This document shows positions 52,600-62,713 of a DNA stretch of 64,000 nt, in pieces. Source of the DNA: JAEUQQ01 sp963697285 (lineage in GTDB: Bacteria > Acidobacteriota > Vicinamibacteria > Vicinamibacterales > JAFNAJ01); assembly GCA_963697285.1 (NCBI GenBank), contig CAVONI010000001.1:62001-126000 (forward strand), written 5' to 3'. Positions within the stretch are counted from its first letter, which is position 1, and every line of letters begins with the position of its first letter. Both the position numbers and the translations under genes were made by a program. A model generated the notes under the pieces. The model saw only the letters and a program-made list of their open reading frames with translations, searched no databases and had not been told where the DNA came from.

Positions 52600-54978
52600 C
52601 TACAGCCTGACCAACTCGGTGGTGTACCCCATCCGCTGCAGACGAACCAACAGCGCATCGTCGCCGACGACGAAGTCGGGCGCTGCGCCGGCTGCCATGC
52701 CGGCCTTGACACGCTCGAGCAGCGCCGCGTCGGCGAGCACCTCCGACGTCACCGCGAAACGGAACGATCGCTGCAACTGCGCGGCCAGGAGCATGCCGAC
52801 CCTGGGGAAACGGTCTGATGTCAGGCTCGTCAGGGCCTGAACGCCGGTTTGCCTGGCAAGCGTCGCTGCCTCGTTCGCATTGAAGCGTTGCGAGGTATCG
52901 ACCTGGTAGCCGGCCGGCAGCACCGCCCGCAAGTCGGCCGATGAGCGGTCGACGGCGAGTTGCACGGCCTGGATGCCCAGCGGGCCGGCCGCCGCCGTTG
53001 ACGCGAAGAAGCGGCTCGCCCGATTCGGAATCACGCCGATGCCCGGCGTGCGCGTCGTCGCACGGGCGAGCCAGCACCACATCTCGAACGTGCCACCGTG
53101 GCGTCCGTCGCCGCTCGGCATCCTCACGTCGACGTGATCGCCGCCGGGAACGCCGGAGCCTTCGCCGTCCAGGTAGAACTTGGGATCAGCCTCCGGTCCC
53201 CAGATGAAGTTTCCGCGAAGCGCCAGGCGAACCAGCACGCGCGGGTTCTGCTCGCCGGTCATCTCCGTGAACATCTGGAGCAGCCGGTCGCTGAGCCACT
53301 TCTGTGCCGGCGCGAGCGGCGTCCACGTGATGGTGTTCTCCCGCGCGACCACCTCGCCGCCGAGCACGATGGGCTGGTAGCCGATGATGGCGCCCGCATC
53401 CACGCCCCAGAACTGCCGCGACGGCCCATCGAGCGGCCACGGCACGTCGACGGTGACCGAACAGATCGGGTTCGGAAAGCCGTGTTTGTTGACGACGCTG
53501 CCTTCGAACAACCGCTCGTCGCAATCTATCCGGATGCCCTTGAGGATGTCGCCTGGCGTCACGAACGCATCGTTGACGAGGGGATTGCCCGATGCGACGA
53601 ACACTCCCTTGATGTGAATGCCAGGCTCGTCGCCGCCGGTCGACTGGCAGAGCCTGTCGAGCGCCTGCTGCACCGTCTTCACACCCAGCAGGTTGGCGCA
53701 CTGGGCGGGGTCGTACGACACGTCGCTCGCCTTGATCGCGGTGAGGGGCGGGAACAGTTTTCGGCAATCCTGCACGGCCGCCGAAAAGGTGCCGCCGGTG
53801 AACGACACGACGGCCAGGGGCGCGTGGTGATGGACCGTGCCGTGCCGCAACTCGAAGATCGAGTCGCCGGTACTGGTGCGGGGCCACTCGACCTTGCCGG
53901 TCAACGTGCGCGCCGGGAACGCCCAGTGGTCGCCGACCGCGAACGTCCCGCCGTCGAACTCGATCTGGACGCCGTCCTCGAGTTCCGCCGGTGCGTTCGC
54001 CGCGATCGTCCCGATGCCGTCCCAGCGCCGGAGGATCGCGTTGGGGCCCAGGGCGAGGCTCGAGTTCGATGGATTCTTGACGCGAATCGTCGTGCCCGTG
54101 ACCGTGTCCACCTCGAGGAGCACTCCGGCCAGCCCGTTCAGCGTGCGCGTCTCGTCGAGCAGTTCGACGTACTTCGCGCCGGCGAAGCCGGTGACTTCGT
54201 CGCGGCCCGCATCCACCACGTCGATCACGCCGGCCGCCTGGTCGCTCGACTTGACCTTGCTCGAGAGGCTCGCGTTGTCCCTCGACCACTTGAAGGTCGG
54301 CGAACCGCCGGCAGCGTGGACCTCCACGCGATAGAGCTGGTTTTCGAGCCGGCGGTATCCGCCGCTGGTCGGCACCAGGCAATCGTTGGCCGCCGGCGTG
54401 CCCTTCACTTCGTTCGCGCGCAGCTTGCCGGTCGGCGCGGCGGGCGGCGTGAACGCGGTGCACGCGTTGCTCGTTACCTGCTGCAGCCTGACCTGCCAGA
54501 CGACGCGGACGCGCGACGCGGAATCGGCACCTCCGAGCGCCGCCTCGCGGATTGAGGGGAACCCGTCGGCGAGCTGCTCGTTCGCGGACACGTGCCGCTC
54601 CCAGACGTCGAGATACACCGCGTAGAACCCGTTGGCCGCCGGCAGCACGGCGCCCGGAAGATCGGGCTGCGCCAGGAAGGTCAGACCCTCGGTGTCGTTC
54701 TCGCAGAGGAGGCCGTTGACGTAGATGCGACCCGGAGCGATCAGCAGATCCTTGCCGCTCTGGTCGGGCCTGATCTGGAAGTGACGGAAGACCGACGGCT
54801 CGTGGAAGGGCGCCCCCGTCGCGCCGATGACGTCGGCCGACGTCCTGCGGCCCGTGTGTGCCGCGATGTCGGCCTGCTCGTTCATCTCCGCGTCGAGGAC
54901 GACGCGTCCCTGCTGCGCGCGGACCTTGCTGTAGTGGTTGGTGGCCCTGAAGGTCGTACGCGTGAAGTCACCAGTCAT
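52600..54978 (-). CDS. DUF6519-domain protein of contractile injection system
   Basis: 792 aa. The N-terminal MTGDFTRTTFRATNHYSKVRAQQGRVVLDAEMNEQADI is the DUF6519 signature seen in proteins at the distal end of contractile injection clusters. The middle contains GFYAVYLDVWERHV, RLENQLYRVEVHAAG and FKWSRDNASL; the C-terminus carries an about 200-residue region with no known motif. ATG 54978 follows GGAGATCAAA and overlaps the stop of the upstream gene (ATGA). It is the last gene of the operon and is likely a tail-fibre, tip or attachment component that contacts the cell surface. Function is inferred from position. Confidence 0.8.
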   Translation of the reverse strand: MTGDFTRTTFRATNHYSKVRAQQGRVVLDAEMNEQADIAAHTGRRTSADVIGATGAPFHEPSVFRHFQIRPDQSGKDLLIAPGRIYVNGLLCENDTEGLTFLAQPDLPGAVLPAANGFYAVYLDVWERHVSANEQLADGFPSIREAALGGADSASRVRVVWQVRLQQVTSNACTAFTPPAAPTGKLRANEVKGTPAANDCLVPTSGGYRRLENQLYRVEVHAAGGSPTFKWSRDNASLSSKVKSSDQAAGVIDVVDAGRDEVTGFAGAKYVELLDETRTLNGLAGVLLEVDTVTGTTIRVKNPSNSSLALGPNAILRRWDGIGTIAANAPAELEDGVQIEFDGGTFAVGDHWAFPARTLTGKVEWPRTSTGDSIFELRHGTVHHHAPLAVVSFTGGTFSAAVQDCRKLFPPLTAIKASDVSYDPAQCANLLGVKTVQQALDRLCQSTGGDEPGIHIKGVFVASGNPLVNDAFVTPGDILKGIRIDCDERLFEGSVVNKHGFPNPICSVTVDVPWPLDGPSRQFWGVDAGAIIGYQPIVLGGEVVARENTITWTPLAPAQKWLSDRLLQMFTEMTGEQNPRVLVRLALRGNFIWGPEADPKFYLDGEGSGVPGGDHVDVRMPSGDGRHGGTFEMWCWLARATTRTPGIGVIPNRASRFFASTAAAGPLGIQAVQLAVDRSSADLRAVLPAGYQVDTSQRFNANEAATLARQTGVQALTSLTSDRFPRVGMLLAAQLQRSFRFAVTSEVLADAALLERVKAGMAAGAAPDFVVGDDALLVRLQRMGYTTELVRL

Positions 54979-57125
54979 TTTGATCTCCGCGAAGTGCGAG
55001 GGCTGCGCGCAGGGCGCCGCGTCCGCACGGTCAAGGGCCGCATGGCCCTGAAGCTCCTGGTCGTCGTTGCGTCTCCGGCGACCTGTCCCGCCACGACGAA
55101 GATGCCCGCTTCGAGTCCGAAGCGGAGGTACTCGTCGAGCGCGAGGCGCAGGCCGCGCAGGCGCAGCGGCGCCTGGACGAAATGCCACGCGCCCATCTCG
55201 CCCTCATCGTCTGCGCCCTCGGTGATTTCGGGTGCGCATGTGCTGGCGAGCAGCGCGAACGCCGCGTCGCCGTATCGAACGGATTCGAAAGCGGGCTGGA
55301 CCCGCGAGGGCGTCGATGCGTCCGCCGGCTGGCAGCGATACCGCCGCGGCACGTCGGACTCGAGCGGCAGATAGCTGTAACGCACGCACCCGACCTGCCG
55401 CCGCTGCACGGTCACCGTGTCCAGCAGGATGCTGTTGCTCGCGTGCAGGCTCAGGGCCTGCGTCGAGCCAAGCACCGTACACGCCTCGATGTGCACGTCA
55501 TTCCCTTGCAGGTCGCCGTCGACGATGGTGTCGCGCAGGCGAAGGGTTCTGGCGGCGCCTGGGGTGAGGGTGCCGCACACGACGCGCTGCAGGTCGACGG
55601 TCAGGTTCGGATTGTCGGCGCACGACAGGTTGCTGGCGCCGGGCGGCAGCGTGCAGTGCGCGATCTGCAACTCGCCAAGGTTGCCCGCGAGGACCTTCAG
55701 CGCGCCTTCGAGCAGGACTCCGTTCAGGACGAGACGCCCGGCGGCGTTGCTGTCGGCCGCGGCGGTGCCGACGACCTCGATGGTGCCGTGCAGGTGCGTG
55801 CGGACGCCGCTCGGTGCGACGCGACCAGCCGGCCACGTGGTCACTCCGTCGACCGGTTCAGTCGGCCAGCCGGCGGAGACGATCAGGAGTTGGCTGCCCT
55901 CGGGGATCTTGATGCGCCTGGCCGCCGTGGTCAGGTCTTCGTCGTACGTGCGGCTGTCCATCAGCGCGATCACGCCGCGTGTGCCGGCCGGTTGCTTGTT
56001 CCACTCCTTCACCGCTTCGGCGAGCGTCGCGACGATCGAGGACTGGCTCGCGGGCGGTGCGTGGACGACGCCCATCTGCCACGTGACGACGGGCTGCATC
56101 GCCGGCTCGACCGACGCACGGCGATCGTACGGACCGCCGCCGAGATCGCCGCCGAAGCCGTAGGCATAGCTGACCGTCACCGGAGCACCCGGTGCGACGT
56201 CGAAGGCGAGTCGCCCAAGTTCGGGATCGACCGCGGTCTTGCCCGCCGCGGCGGTGTGCGCCCAGCCCGTGCCCTCGTCCGACAGGTCGCAGGCGCGAAT
56301 GGCCGACGCCGGCCGCGGTGTGCCGCCGACCGACACGAGCAGGCTTCGCGTCGTGGTCGCGTCGCCGTCGTACTCGGGCAGGTCGTGCTGCAGCGTGTAC
56401 CGCGAGATCGGCATCGGGACGTTGACCGGCTGCGTCGCCTGGATGATCGTGACCTCGGTGCGAGGCACCGCGTGGAGGGCGACGTCACGACCGAGCGGGT
56501 CGAACGAGTACCGCGTCGCGTCGACCTGGCGCGCCGTCACGTCGTCGAGCAGATAGCTCTGGACGCGCCAGAGGAACAGGCCGACGTGGGGGATGTTGTA
56601 CCGGCCCCGGCGGTTGTCGACGTGCCGCACGTCCGCCAGGTGCGACACCTGATCGAACGGCGTACCGCAGAACTGGTTGAGATAGGTGCTCCGGACATCG
56701 GCCGTGAATGGACTCGACACCCGCGGATGGTTCGCGTGCTGCGTCGTGGCGACGCGCTGGAAGAACTCGACCGCCTTGCATCGCCAGCCCGTCACATCGG
56801 CGCCGAGCTGCTCGAGCACGACCGCGGTGCCCTTTCGTCGCCGGTACGCAAGCGTGTTGGCCACGTAGGTCCGTTGGCTGAACGCCGCGCGGCCCTCACC
56901 GGCCCGAGGTCCTGGCAGCGACCGCACGCCGAGCAGATCGGCGATGTAGGGCACGACCCACTCGTCGCAGGTCTCGATGAACCAGTTGTCGTACAGGCGC
57001 GCGATGTCGTCCTCGACCAGTTGCACCTCGCGATCGACGATGCCGAGGAGCGCGCGCAACTGGTCGCCCTGCGCAGCGTCGCGCAGCCGGTGAACGGTGG
57101 GCAGCAGGTCGAACAGGTGCTTCAT
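54975..57125 (-). CDS. Phage tail protein I (gpI)-like protein with beta-helix-like middle region
   Basis: 716 aa. The N-terminal about 110 residues resemble phage P2 gpI-type tail proteins (MKHLFDLLPTVHRLRDAAQG..., DEWVVPYIADLLG, AYRRRKGTAVVLEQLG). Residues about 430-580 are a run of short hydrophobic strands (LVLNGVLLEGALKVL, LGELQIAHCTLPPG, LRLRDTIVDGDLQG) that look like a right-handed beta-helix, a fold used by tail fibres. The C-terminal GCVRYSYLPLES...PRRYRCQP is shared with relatives in such clusters. It ends in a basic tail (RTRRPARSPRTSRR). The stop is coupled to the DUF6519 gene. Probably links baseplate and fibre. Confidence 0.75.
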   Translation of the reverse strand: MKHLFDLLPTVHRLRDAAQGDQLRALLGIVDREVQLVEDDIARLYDNWFIETCDEWVVPYIADLLGVRSLPGPRAGEGRAAFSQRTYVANTLAYRRRKGTAVVLEQLGADVTGWRCKAVEFFQRVATTQHANHPRVSSPFTADVRSTYLNQFCGTPFDQVSHLADVRHVDNRRGRYNIPHVGLFLWRVQSYLLDDVTARQVDATRYSFDPLGRDVALHAVPRTEVTIIQATQPVNVPMPISRYTLQHDLPEYDGDATTTRSLLVSVGGTPRPASAIRACDLSDEGTGWAHTAAAGKTAVDPELGRLAFDVAPGAPVTVSYAYGFGGDLGGGPYDRRASVEPAMQPVVTWQMGVVHAPPASQSSIVATLAEAVKEWNKQPAGTRGVIALMDSRTYDEDLTTAARRIKIPEGSQLLIVSAGWPTEPVDGVTTWPAGRVAPSGVRTHLHGTIEVVGTAAADSNAAGRLVLNGVLLEGALKVLAGNLGELQIAHCTLPPGASNLSCADNPNLTVDLQRVVCGTLTPGAARTLRLRDTIVDGDLQGNDVHIEACTVLGSTQALSLHASNSILLDTVTVQRRQVGCVRYSYLPLESDVPRRYRCQPADASTPSRVQPAFESVRYGDAAFALLASTCAPEITEGADDEGEMGAWHFVQAPLRLRGLRLALDEYLRFGLEAGIFVVAGQVAGDATTTRSFRAMRPLTVRTRRPARSPRTSRRSK

Positions 57126-57131
57126 GGCCGA

Positions 57132-59996
57132 TCACACGCGCGAGAGCGCGATTCCCAGGGGATTGATGAGGAGCAGCTGCGCGAGCGCTCCAGGCTCCGA
57201 CTCGTGCTCGTCCCACTGCACCCCGTTGGCAGCGAGCGCGCCGTTGACCGGGAGATCGGGCGACGCCTGATCGAAGCGCCGCAGGACGTCGACGTCCACG
57301 AAGACGACACCGTCCACGGAGTGGACCGCCTGAACGAGATCGGCAACCGTCACCGCCTGTCCGAACTGCCGGACGGCGAACGAGAACGTGGACAGGAGCG
57401 TGGAGCGGACAGCCGCCTCGACGACGGTCCACTCGTGGCGGGGATCGATGGACAGCTTCGCGCCGACATCGAAGTAGAGCGGTTGATAGGTGTCCAGCCG
57501 CAGCTGCATCGACGGCTCCCTGCAGGTGTCGATGGCATCCGCGAGATTCCTGCCGAGGGGCGATGCCAGGTCGACCCGGAAGTCGGGCAACGCCGTCGTC
57601 GCCCCGGCCTCGACCGGCGCGGGCACGCTCGCGGCGATGGTGAGGTGCACCCACGTTGCGCTGCCGCGCCACAGGGCGACGGCCTTCGCCTTGCCGATGC
57701 CGGCGAAGGCGCGCGCGAAGTCCTCCGCGTCTCGAAGCGAGACGATGCGGCCCATGGCCAGGACTGTGAGGGGCGCGTTGGCGCGGGCGTCGTCGCCGCG
57801 TTCGGGATCGGCAGCGCCCGACGCCGGTAGCGGGTTGGTCACGCCGCGAATGCCGAGGGGGCGTGTCGTCATCAGCGTGATGCGGTCGGCGCCGACCATG
57901 CCCGGGGTGCCGATGCCGCTGCGATAGACCGCAGACACGTTCTCGACGCCGCTCGGCAGCCGCGCACCGTGTTCCCCGTCGCCGAAGATCACGCTCGCCG
58001 TGCCCGAGTCGGCAATGCGGACGACGTAGCGCTCGCTCGTCGCGTCCTGGTCGAACAGCTGCGGCGCCTCTGTCCAGAGCAGTCCGTTGACGCGCACGCG
58101 CAACGAGCTCTCGGCCCCGCTCGCCGCCGACGAGGCGGTATAGGTGAGCGGCGCTCGCTTGAGCGAGAAGGTCTGGTGTGGCCGGCTCCCGACGCCGCTG
58201 CCCAGCACCTCGACGACCGTCTCGCCGTGCGTGGCGCGTGCGACGTTGGCGCAGAGGGTCACCGTGGTGCGCACGTAGCGATGCGTGAGTCCGGGCGACT
58301 CGAAGACGAGCGTCGTGAACCCTCCGCTGTGCTGGACCTCCTGCAGCACGACGATCTCGCTCGACTTCACGCCCGGCAGGTCGGCCCGCTCGCCGGTGAC
58401 CGTCAGTGCCTGGCCGGTCTCGAGGTTCAGCACCATCCGGTCGAGCGTCAGGCGCGCGTCCTCTCCGGTGTCCTCGCCGATCTCGGCCTCGATCGGCAGC
58501 TGCGCGAGCGCCAGGCGGTCGCTCTGGACGTGTGCCGTGGTCGTCCGCACGAGGAACTTGTTGTCCCTGGTCGCGTTGGCATCCAGCACGAGACCGGTCG
58601 ATCGTCCGCTCAACCCGAACTCCGCCAGCGACGCCTCGTTCGTCGTGGTGATCCGGAACGGTGTGAACTGCTTCGCGAGCTCCAGGACGAGCCAGCTATC
58701 GTTGGTGATGCCCGGGACGCTCCGCTCGAGAAAGCAGTCGGTGACACCCGTTCGCCAGATGGGCGTGGACGACAGGTCCTGGTTCGCCATCCCCGCGTTG
58801 CCGGCCGTGGGCACGAGGTTCGGTGCGTTGTGCCCGAAGATACCGAGGCGCGTGCGCATGGCGAACGCACCGGGCGCGGCCGGCGGCAGCTTCACCTTGG
58901 GCTCCGCGACGGTGTAGGCCTTGTAGTAGTACTGCACGAGCGAGGTCATGCCCCAGCCCTGGACGGCGCCGTAGGCGCCAAGTGCCTGCTCCGAGAAGGT
59001 CGCGCCCGCCACGGCATTGGCGCTTGCGGCATTGAGCGCGGTCGCCTGCAGCGACACCGCGGCGGCCACGTTGAGCGTCACGGCATAGCCGAGGGGCTTG
59101 GGCTGCGGCCCTTCGAATTCGACGCGCGTGCGGTTGAGCGCGTCCTGCGCCTCGACGCTGCGCACGACCTTCGTCAGCGTCTGCTCCGTGGCCCCGGTCA
59201 CGTTCTTCTTCCCGACCAGCAGCACGACGTCGCCGGCCTTGACGCCCGTCGTCGTGCCCGAGAGGAAGATCGTGTTCACTTCCGCCGCCCTGACGTTGCC
59301 GCTCGCGGGGAGCGGCAGACCCGGATCGAGCGGATGGACGGTCGACGCGTCGACGGCGGTGGCGTCGCTGCCGAGGGCAACGCTGACCTCGAGCATGACC
59401 AGCTTTCCGGCGCTGATCGCGAGTTCCTGCGGCCGGAGCTGTCGCGGCCGGAGCGCATTCCACTCGACGCGAGCCGTGATGTCTTCAGCCGTCTCGAACG
59501 GTTGTGGAAGCTCGCCCTGGCCCGGCACGCTCTGCACGCGCGTGCCCCGCGGAATGACCGCCATCGGAGGAGCACCGACCGCGGTGTCGACCTCGAACGC
59601 GAGATGGGCGCTGGCCGACACGCCGGGATTGAGCTGGTAGCCGATGAGGCCCGCCAGTTCCAGGATCGATCGCCGCTCGGTGGCCGTGCGAAGGAAGCCC
59701 TCGTTGGCGAGTCGCTCCTGGTAGAAGGTGAGCACGTGGCCGACCACGGCCCAGGCGTCGAGCAACGCGATGGCGGGATCGTCGGCATCGCGGGTCGTCA
59801 GGCCTGCGAGGGGATATCGGAAGACGTTCGGGGCGTCCTCGATGCCTTCGCGCGAGAGTTGCGCCAGCATCCGGCGCAGGAAGCCGCCGTACGTGCTGAT
59901 GCGATAGGCCAGCGACGGGAGGCCCGGCGGGTTGTGCAGTTCGGGCGGCGACTCGCCGGTCTGGCAGCAGTCGCAGAGGCGGGTGTCGTCGGCCAT
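57132..59996 (-). CDS. Putative baseplate assembly protein, baseplate-J-like (large)
   Basis: 954 aa. N-terminal CDCCQTGESPPELHNPPGLPSLAYRISTYGGFLRRML, then DDPAIALLDAWAVVGHVLTFYQERLANEGFL, the wedge-protein signature of this family. The central region is beta-rich. Near the C-terminus GIRGVTNPLPASGAADPE, VLAMGRIVSLRDAEDFARAFAGIGKAKAV and QPLYFDVGAKLSIDPRHEW match the baseplate J/gp6-like C-terminal domain that joins wedges into a ring. The gene starts 4 bp after the upstream gene's stop. Together with 60001-62349 it gives two J-type proteins, as in Afp11/Afp12. Structural component of the baseplate. Confidence 0.86.
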   Translation of the reverse strand: MADDTRLCDCCQTGESPPELHNPPGLPSLAYRISTYGGFLRRMLAQLSREGIEDAPNVFRYPLAGLTTRDADDPAIALLDAWAVVGHVLTFYQERLANEGFLRTATERRSILELAGLIGYQLNPGVSASAHLAFEVDTAVGAPPMAVIPRGTRVQSVPGQGELPQPFETAEDITARVEWNALRPRQLRPQELAISAGKLVMLEVSVALGSDATAVDASTVHPLDPGLPLPASGNVRAAEVNTIFLSGTTTGVKAGDVVLLVGKKNVTGATEQTLTKVVRSVEAQDALNRTRVEFEGPQPKPLGYAVTLNVAAAVSLQATALNAASANAVAGATFSEQALGAYGAVQGWGMTSLVQYYYKAYTVAEPKVKLPPAAPGAFAMRTRLGIFGHNAPNLVPTAGNAGMANQDLSSTPIWRTGVTDCFLERSVPGITNDSWLVLELAKQFTPFRITTTNEASLAEFGLSGRSTGLVLDANATRDNKFLVRTTTAHVQSDRLALAQLPIEAEIGEDTGEDARLTLDRMVLNLETGQALTVTGERADLPGVKSSEIVVLQEVQHSGGFTTLVFESPGLTHRYVRTTVTLCANVARATHGETVVEVLGSGVGSRPHQTFSLKRAPLTYTASSAASGAESSLRVRVNGLLWTEAPQLFDQDATSERYVVRIADSGTASVIFGDGEHGARLPSGVENVSAVYRSGIGTPGMVGADRITLMTTRPLGIRGVTNPLPASGAADPERGDDARANAPLTVLAMGRIVSLRDAEDFARAFAGIGKAKAVALWRGSATWVHLTIAASVPAPVEAGATTALPDFRVDLASPLGRNLADAIDTCREPSMQLRLDTYQPLYFDVGAKLSIDPRHEWTVVEAAVRSTLLSTFSFAVRQFGQAVTVADLVQAVHSVDGVVFVDVDVLRRFDQASPDLPVNGALAANGVQWDEHESEPGALAQLLLINPLGIALSRV

Positions 59997-60000
59997 GGCC

Positions 60001-62349
60001 TTACGCCCCTCCCTTCATCACGAAGTCGATTCGACCGTTCTCGGGCAGGCTCGGGTCGTTGTCGGCTCGCGCAATCTCGAGGCGATGGATGGACAGGAAC
60101 CCCGCCTCGCGCTCGCCGTGCGGATCCTGGCCGAAGCGCCTGAACCCGTCGGCGGCGACGTTGACGCTCTGCACCCCGGCGACCTGCATCGCGCGCGCGA
60201 CGATCTGGCTCAGATACACCGGCTGGCCGAAGGTGAAGTTGTCAGGGTGGAAGAAGCCTCGCGTGCCATCACGCAGTTCGCCCGTGCCGAACGTCACGAG
60301 CAGTGCCTTCTTCACGGCCGAACGCCGGTATCCTGGCGCCACGCAGATATCGAGCGCCACGTCGAGGGGCACGTAGCGCGGGCCGTCGATCTCGAGGTCG
60401 TATCCGGCCATGCGGAATCGCTCGAGGAACTGCCGCAGATCGCGTTCGAACTCATCGGTCACTGGCCGGCCACCCTTCCGATCGACCGTGACGAACATCG
60501 TGTAGAAGGCACCCGTCCAGCGGCGCGTGCACGCAGCGCGCTGTACCTCGGGGTGCCGCTGCGCCGCGGCTGCGTAGTCTGCCTCCGTGACCGCCCGCTC
60601 CTGGATGCGAAAGGCCTCGGGCGCGCGCAACCGCACCTGCTTCAACGGCTCAGGGTCGGCGCCGCCGTGCGCCGGAAGCGGGTTTCTCACCGTCACCCCG
60701 GCGACCCGCGGCCGCAGTTCCTTCAGGGCATCGGCGCCGGTGTTGCCCGCCGTCCCGCCCCCGAGACGATAGGCACAGGTGAAGCGGGTGCCGACGGCGG
60801 GCAGGCGGCCGAGCACGCCGTCGCCGAATCGGAGGTGCGCCCGGAGTTCACCGCGACTGTCGTTCTCGGTCTCCACCACGAACTCCGGCACGAACCGGTC
60901 GCTGTTCAGGAGATTGCGCTGCGGTCTCCACGTCTCTCCGTTGGCGATGAGCGTCATGGCGGGCAGCGCGGCGGTGGGATCCACGGCGATCGCCGCCCGC
61001 GCCGACGCCGATCGGGCGGCCGTCTCGTCGAAGGGAACCGCCTGCGTCAGGCCCGCCCGTCTCAGGACCGGGCGATACGGACGGGACCCGACTTCGCGGG
61101 GGACCAGGTCGTCGCCTGCATTGGCCGACACGAACGTCTGCCCGTGATCGGCCAGCGCCACGTTGCCGCGAGCCACCGATGCGCGCACGCCGCCCGCGAA
61201 CTCGCGCAGGCAGAGCGCGAAGGGCAGCGCATCCTCGTCGTGCCAGCGCACCTCGAGCACCGTCACGCCGTTCAGCGGATCGACGCGCTCGACCGGCTCC
61301 TCTGAGAGACGCACCGCGTGCCGATGCGTCCGGTCGGCGTCGGTCGGCAGGCCACTGCTGGCGCCGACGACCTCCTCGAAGACGAGCACATCTCCGCGGC
61401 GCAGCCCGAGGAGCGATGCGCCGCCTTCGAGCGTCGCGCCCGTGGCGCCAGCGGCCAGGCAGCAGTCCGCATCGCTCCACGTGTAGAACGCGATCGCGTT
61501 TCGGCTCGCCCTGAGTTCGACGACGTCGTGCAGCAACTCGAAGACCGTTTCCGGCTGAGTCTCGCTGGCCGGCGCGACGACCATCTGGTGCTGCCGGACG
61601 GCGGGCGCGGCGGCGTTGCCTCGGTCGGCGTCGGTCTCGAAGACCAGCCACGCCCGCGCATTGGCGCCGTCGTGCATCGTGTAATCGACCAGGCGCGCGT
61701 GCCGGCGCACGCTCGTCCGCCGCCGCGCCGTGGCGAGGTACGCCTCGGTGGCCACCGCATCCTGGTAGTAACTGAGTTGGTCGCCGGCGTACGCGAGCAA
61801 CTCGACCAGGGTGATGCCGAGATCGGCCGGATTGCGCTCGCGCCACGCCGGCATCGTGACCGCAAGGCGATCGAGGATGAGTGTCCTGAAGCTCGCGTAG
61901 TCCTTGGCCAGGTAGCTGATCTGCGGCGCCTGCAGCGTCGGCATGGCGCAGTCGTCGACGGGTGCGCAGTCGAACTCCGAGGGACAGTTCACCTTGAACG
62001 AGAACGACACGGCGGCGAGCATCGGATCGAAGCCGGGCGGCGTGTCGCTGATCGACGGCGACGTGACGAGTTCCAGGGTGTAGGTCGAGAAGTCGCCGAC
62101 GCGGTCGGTCTTCAGCGTCACCACCTCTGCTGCGATGCTCACCGGCGCCAGCACCTGCACGTCGGTGACCCTGACGCCGCCGACGATGCGGAAGTTGGCC
62201 TCGGTGAGGCCGGCAACGGGGTGGATGAAGTGGACCTGCAGGCCGCGCTGATCCGTCGGGTCGACCTCGAGGTAGTCGATGCCGTTGATGGAACTGACCG
62301 CGCGAACCTCGTCGCGGCGTCGCCGTGTGGCGCAGGTGTAGCGAGTCAT
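60001..62349 (-). CDS. Putative baseplate assembly protein (baseplate-J family)
   Basis: 782 aa. The N-terminal about 120 residues form a small beta domain; then PQISYLAKDYASFRTLILDRLAVTMP and DLGITLVELLAYAGDQLSYYQDAVATEAYLATARRR, the hallmark of putative baseplate assembly proteins. The C-terminal half has LGGGTAGNTGADALKELRP, VRNPLPAHGGADPEPLKQVR, APEAFRIQERAVTEADYAA and QPVYLSQIVARAMQVAGVQSV, the baseplate J ring-forming part. Start ATG 62349 is 5 bp after the gp25 stop. It is the wedge partner of gp25 and of the second J-like protein. Confidence 0.88.
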   Translation of the reverse strand: MTRYTCATRRRRDEVRAVSSINGIDYLEVDPTDQRGLQVHFIHPVAGLTEANFRIVGGVRVTDVQVLAPVSIAAEVVTLKTDRVGDFSTYTLELVTSPSISDTPPGFDPMLAAVSFSFKVNCPSEFDCAPVDDCAMPTLQAPQISYLAKDYASFRTLILDRLAVTMPAWRERNPADLGITLVELLAYAGDQLSYYQDAVATEAYLATARRRTSVRRHARLVDYTMHDGANARAWLVFETDADRGNAAAPAVRQHQMVVAPASETQPETVFELLHDVVELRASRNAIAFYTWSDADCCLAAGATGATLEGGASLLGLRRGDVLVFEEVVGASSGLPTDADRTHRHAVRLSEEPVERVDPLNGVTVLEVRWHDEDALPFALCLREFAGGVRASVARGNVALADHGQTFVSANAGDDLVPREVGSRPYRPVLRRAGLTQAVPFDETAARSASARAAIAVDPTAALPAMTLIANGETWRPQRNLLNSDRFVPEFVVETENDSRGELRAHLRFGDGVLGRLPAVGTRFTCAYRLGGGTAGNTGADALKELRPRVAGVTVRNPLPAHGGADPEPLKQVRLRAPEAFRIQERAVTEADYAAAAQRHPEVQRAACTRRWTGAFYTMFVTVDRKGGRPVTDEFERDLRQFLERFRMAGYDLEIDGPRYVPLDVALDICVAPGYRRSAVKKALLVTFGTGELRDGTRGFFHPDNFTFGQPVYLSQIVARAMQVAGVQSVNVAADGFRRFGQDPHGEREAGFLSIHRLEIARADNDPSLPENGRIDFVMKGGA

Positions 62350-62353
62350 GGCC

Positions 62354-62713
62354 TCAGATCGCGCCGGTTCGGATGATCGTCGTCTGCTGCAGCCGCGTGC
62401 GGCGCACGACGTAGTCGACCTGGACCTCGAGCCGCGACTCGGCCGCGTCGACGCGCACGGCTTCGACATCGATCAGGTCGCCGAGGTACTGCTGCAGGTT
62501 GCCCTGGACCATGAACTGCACGGTCGCCGCCAGCTCGGGGCTGTTGCCCGCGAAGACCAGCTGCTGAAGGCCGCCGCCGAACGCCGGGCGGTTGACGCGC
62601 TCGCCGGGACCGGTGAGCAGCAGTTGCTCGATCAGGTCGCGGATGTGGTCCTCGTCTGTCGTGACGGCGGTGCGTTGACGGCTGTCGACGTGAAACGGGT
62701 AGTCGATGTTCAT
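62354..62713 (-). CDS. GPW/gp25-family baseplate wedge protein
   Basis: 119 aa, the normal size. MNIDYPFHVDSRQRTAVTTDEDHIRDLIEQLLLTGPGERVNRPAFGGGLQQLVF contains the gp25 'ERVNRPxFGxGL' sequence with the EPR-like core. The start overlaps the PAAR stop by four bases and the stop lies 4 bp from the next gene, indicating strict stoichiometric coupling. gp25 holds the sheath-baseplate junction and starts sheath assembly. Confidence 0.92.
   Translation of the reverse strand: MNIDYPFHVDSRQRTAVTTDEDHIRDLIEQLLLTGPGERVNRPAFGGGLQQLVFAGNSPELAATVQFMVQGNLQQYLGDLIDVEAVRVDAAESRLEVQVDYVVRRTRLQQTTIIRTGAI

Noticed and set aside
55182..57830. 882-codon plus-strand frame opposite the tail genes
   Set aside because: Arg/Asp/Val-rich low-complexity translation; a shadow of the minus-strand operon, which is conserved and coupled.
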